43,086 bases of DNA from Chloroflexi bacterium HGW-Chloroflexi-3 (GTDB taxonomy: Bacteria; Chloroflexota; Anaerolineae; Anaerolineales; Anaerolineaceae). Positions 41,879 to 43,086 of the stretch are shown here, in pieces. Both the position numbers and the translations under genes were made by a program. The DNA lies in contig PHBX01000028.1 of the NCBI GenBank assembly GCA_002842045.1, forward strand, positions 1 to 43,086, in the 5' to 3' direction. Below the pieces are notes generated by a model, which ran no database searches, had not been told where the DNA came from, and was given only the letters and a program-made list of their open reading frames with translations. Every line of letters begins with the position of its first letter. Positions within the stretch are counted from its first letter, which is position 1.

Positions 41879-42178
41879 TTAGAACTGAAATCCACCCTGT
41901 GGATTGACAAGCTTCTGAGTGTAATTTTCAATGTAATCCATGAGTTGATTATGTAAACTGATCCATTCCGGTGAATCCAGTATTGTATTGGGATGGATGG
42001 TGGGCGGAAAGGTTGCGCCTACCAGAATCTGGGGGTGTTCACCGTAGACGGTTGCCCAGGCGTCCTGCAAGTCCAGTCCAAGACGCTGTACACCTGGAAT
42101 GAATTCGCGCACGACAAATTCAAAATATTCCTGTTCGTGTTCAGGCAAGATATCCCAGGTCATAATCAGTTTTACCAT
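41879..42178 (-). CDS. Small conserved hypothetical protein (possible dimeric alpha/beta-barrel fold)
   Basis: A 99-residue protein starting MVKLIMTWDILPEHEQEYFE, which looks like the first strand and helix of dimeric alpha+beta barrel proteins (EthD/ABM-like); FIPGVQRLGLDLQDAWATVYG and ILVGATFP continue that pattern. No catalytic residues can be assigned. ATG 42178 is preferred, with AGGTGA 8 nt upstream; the frame extends to GTG 42190. It sits between the MBL-fold gene (16-nt gap) and mutY (15-nt gap). Confidence 0.7.
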   Translation of the reverse strand: MVKLIMTWDILPEHEQEYFEFVVREFIPGVQRLGLDLQDAWATVYGEHPQILVGATFPPTIHPNTILDSPEWISLHNQLMDYIENYTQKLVNPQGGFQF

Positions 42179-42193
42179 CACGATAATCACCTC

Positions 42194-42844
42194 TTATTTA
42201 TTCAGGGCTTCCAGCACCACTACCTGAGTTTCCTCAGGTAAATTACGTGGGCTGGTGACTTTGAATGAATTAATAGGCTCGATATTGGATAGGCCCATTT
42301 CCTTCATGAATTTATTGAGTGGTTCGAGTTTTATGATAGATGTTTCGGTCATATAATGCATGGGAATAACAATATTGGGTTCGATTAAATTAACGATCTC
42401 AGCTGCCTGAACTGCATTCAGCGAGCGACTGCCACCAATGGGAACTAGCATGATATGAACGTTTCCCAGTTCTTCCACTTCACTTTGATTAGGAAGGCGA
42501 TCGATCCCACCCAGGTGAGCAACTTTAATACCATTAAAATCAAAAACATACATGGTGTTGCGTTCATCCTTTGCAATGGGGGTGGTATGACCATTGGTTT
42601 GAAGACCAGTGATGAAAACACCACCAATTTCGTACTCGCCAGGACCGGAAATAACAAAAGGGTTACCTTGGACTGCAGCAACATGATTGTGACCAGGTTT
42701 ATTATGGCTGATTGTGACGATCTCTCCTGATATGCTCAAAGGCGAATGTCCGGTAGCCTGAGCATCATATGGGTCTGTGATGACAGTAGCCAAACCCCGT
42801 TCGTTTAAGTTAAAACATGAGTGTCCAAACCAGGTAATTTCCAT
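42194..42844 (-). CDS. UlaG-like MBL-fold metal-dependent hydrolase
   Basis: A 216-residue metallo-beta-lactamase-fold protein of the short UlaG-like group. The N-terminus MEITWFGHSCFNL (His8) is typical, TISHNKPGHNH replaces the longer H-x-H-x-D-H motif (the Asp-His is not canonical), VAHLGGIDRLP and VIPMHYMTE supply later ligands. The substrate is unknown. Start ATG 42844. First gene of the cluster with the small protein, mutY and pcm. Confidence 0.85.
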   Translation of the reverse strand: MEITWFGHSCFNLNERGLATVITDPYDAQATGHSPLSISGEIVTISHNKPGHNHVAAVQGNPFVISGPGEYEIGGVFITGLQTNGHTTPIAKDERNTMYVFDFNGIKVAHLGGIDRLPNQSEVEELGNVHIMLVPIGGSRSLNAVQAAEIVNLIEPNIVIPMHYMTETSIIKLEPLNKFMKEMGLSNIEPINSFKVTSPRNLPEETQVVVLEALNK

Positions 42845-42992
42845 ATTTAACGATCCCTTTCGCTATGATTATACTTGAGGAAGGTGAATTGCGGAAAGTA
42901 AGAGTTTAAAGTTTGATTTAATCTAGAATCTGATTTAGAATCCTTGACTCTGATAACGGTTTCTGATAGACTCTGCGACCGGCACAGAATCC

Positions 42993-43021
42993 TTGCCTTG
43001 CTGGCATTGTACTGGTATAAT
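42993..43021 (+). promoter_or_regulatory. Promoter of the tRNA gene
   Basis: TTGCCT, 17-nt spacer, TATAAT: the best promoter match in the window, about 39 nt upstream of the tRNA 5' end. Confidence 0.7.
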
Positions 43022-43059
43022 CTTACGCGCCTTAAGGCTTGAAACTTAACAATTTACTT

Positions 43060-43086
43060 GCCGACGTAGCTCAATACGGCAGAGCA
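43060..43086 (+). tRNA. tRNA, 5' part only (possibly tRNA-Thr)
   Basis: The last 27 nt fit a tRNA start: acceptor strand GCCGACG, TA at positions 8-9, D-stem GCTC / GAGC around an AATACGGCA loop, then A26. The anticodon is beyond the window. The acceptor sequence resembles bacterial tRNA-Thr, but that identity is a guess. Confidence 0.75.

Overview
The window reads as a chromosomal segment of an anaerobic bacterium, most likely from the Chloroflexota (class Anaerolineae). This is an inference from gene content and protein style: Tad-type pseudopilin operons, a DUF58/transglutaminase pair, an archaeal-type aspartyl-tRNA synthetase, MeaB with a free cobalamin domain, and lipoproteins with duplicated W-x-D-x-CLG modules. 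No rRNA or taxonomic marker settles it. Both ends are cut: a probable transposase N-terminus at base 1, and the first 27 nt of a tRNA at the right edge.

Layout. 1-2.8 kb (minus strand): transposase fragment, alpha/beta hydrolase and a sensor histidine kinase. 2.9-3.05 kb: a small array of about 50-bp repeats carrying CAGGATTTACAGGAT. 3.4-12.5 kb: a CHASE4-HAMP-PAS histidine kinase and its NarL-type response regulator, followed by two paralogous TadE/TadG operons. Each operon is preceded by nearly the same 24-bp palindrome (AAAATACGTA arms) at the same distance from a -10 element. 12.8-17.7 kb: YbjN-like protein, nitroreductase, GH31 alpha-glucosidase and GH13 amylase-family enzyme. 17.7-19.75 kb: a self-contained repeat element (below). 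19.75-24.8 kb: truncated SDR pseudogene, Lnt-like CN-hydrolase, methylmalonyl-CoA mutase small domain, MeaB and archaeal-type AspRS. 24.9-27.9 kb: DUF58 pseudogene with an internal deletion, then a transglutaminase. 28.2-33.6 kb: prs, mutM, small conserved proteins, a NifU-like protein, a cyclic-nucleotide-binding protein and an M20 peptidase. 33.7-43 kb: duplicated-domain lipoprotein, MATE transporter, dnaE, and a minus-strand cluster of MBL-fold hydrolase, small protein, mutY and pcm. A promoter and tRNA close the window.

The most unusual object is at 17717-19745. A single GxxExxY protein gene (PD-(D/E)XK nuclease-like fold) sits between two tandem-repeat arrays. The left array has seven units of 108-125 bp and the right has five units of about 139 bp. 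The two arrays differ in unit sequence but share a core (GGATTTACAGGATTTT with a GTCTGAAC flank) in opposite orientation. The outermost copies therefore form imperfect terminal inverted repeats of about 30 bp. The left end lies directly after the GH13 stop codon; the right end cuts into an SDR gene that has lost its nucleotide-binding half. A related array without a nuclease lies at 2879-3043. The arrangement recalls REP/RAYT systems, but with a nuclease-fold protein of another family.

The second main observation is the candidate regulon: the kinase/regulator pair lies immediately upstream of the first Tad operon, and both Tad operons carry the same operator-like palindrome just upstream of promoters with poor -35 boxes. 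This suggests activation of two alternative surface-pilin sets by one regulator.
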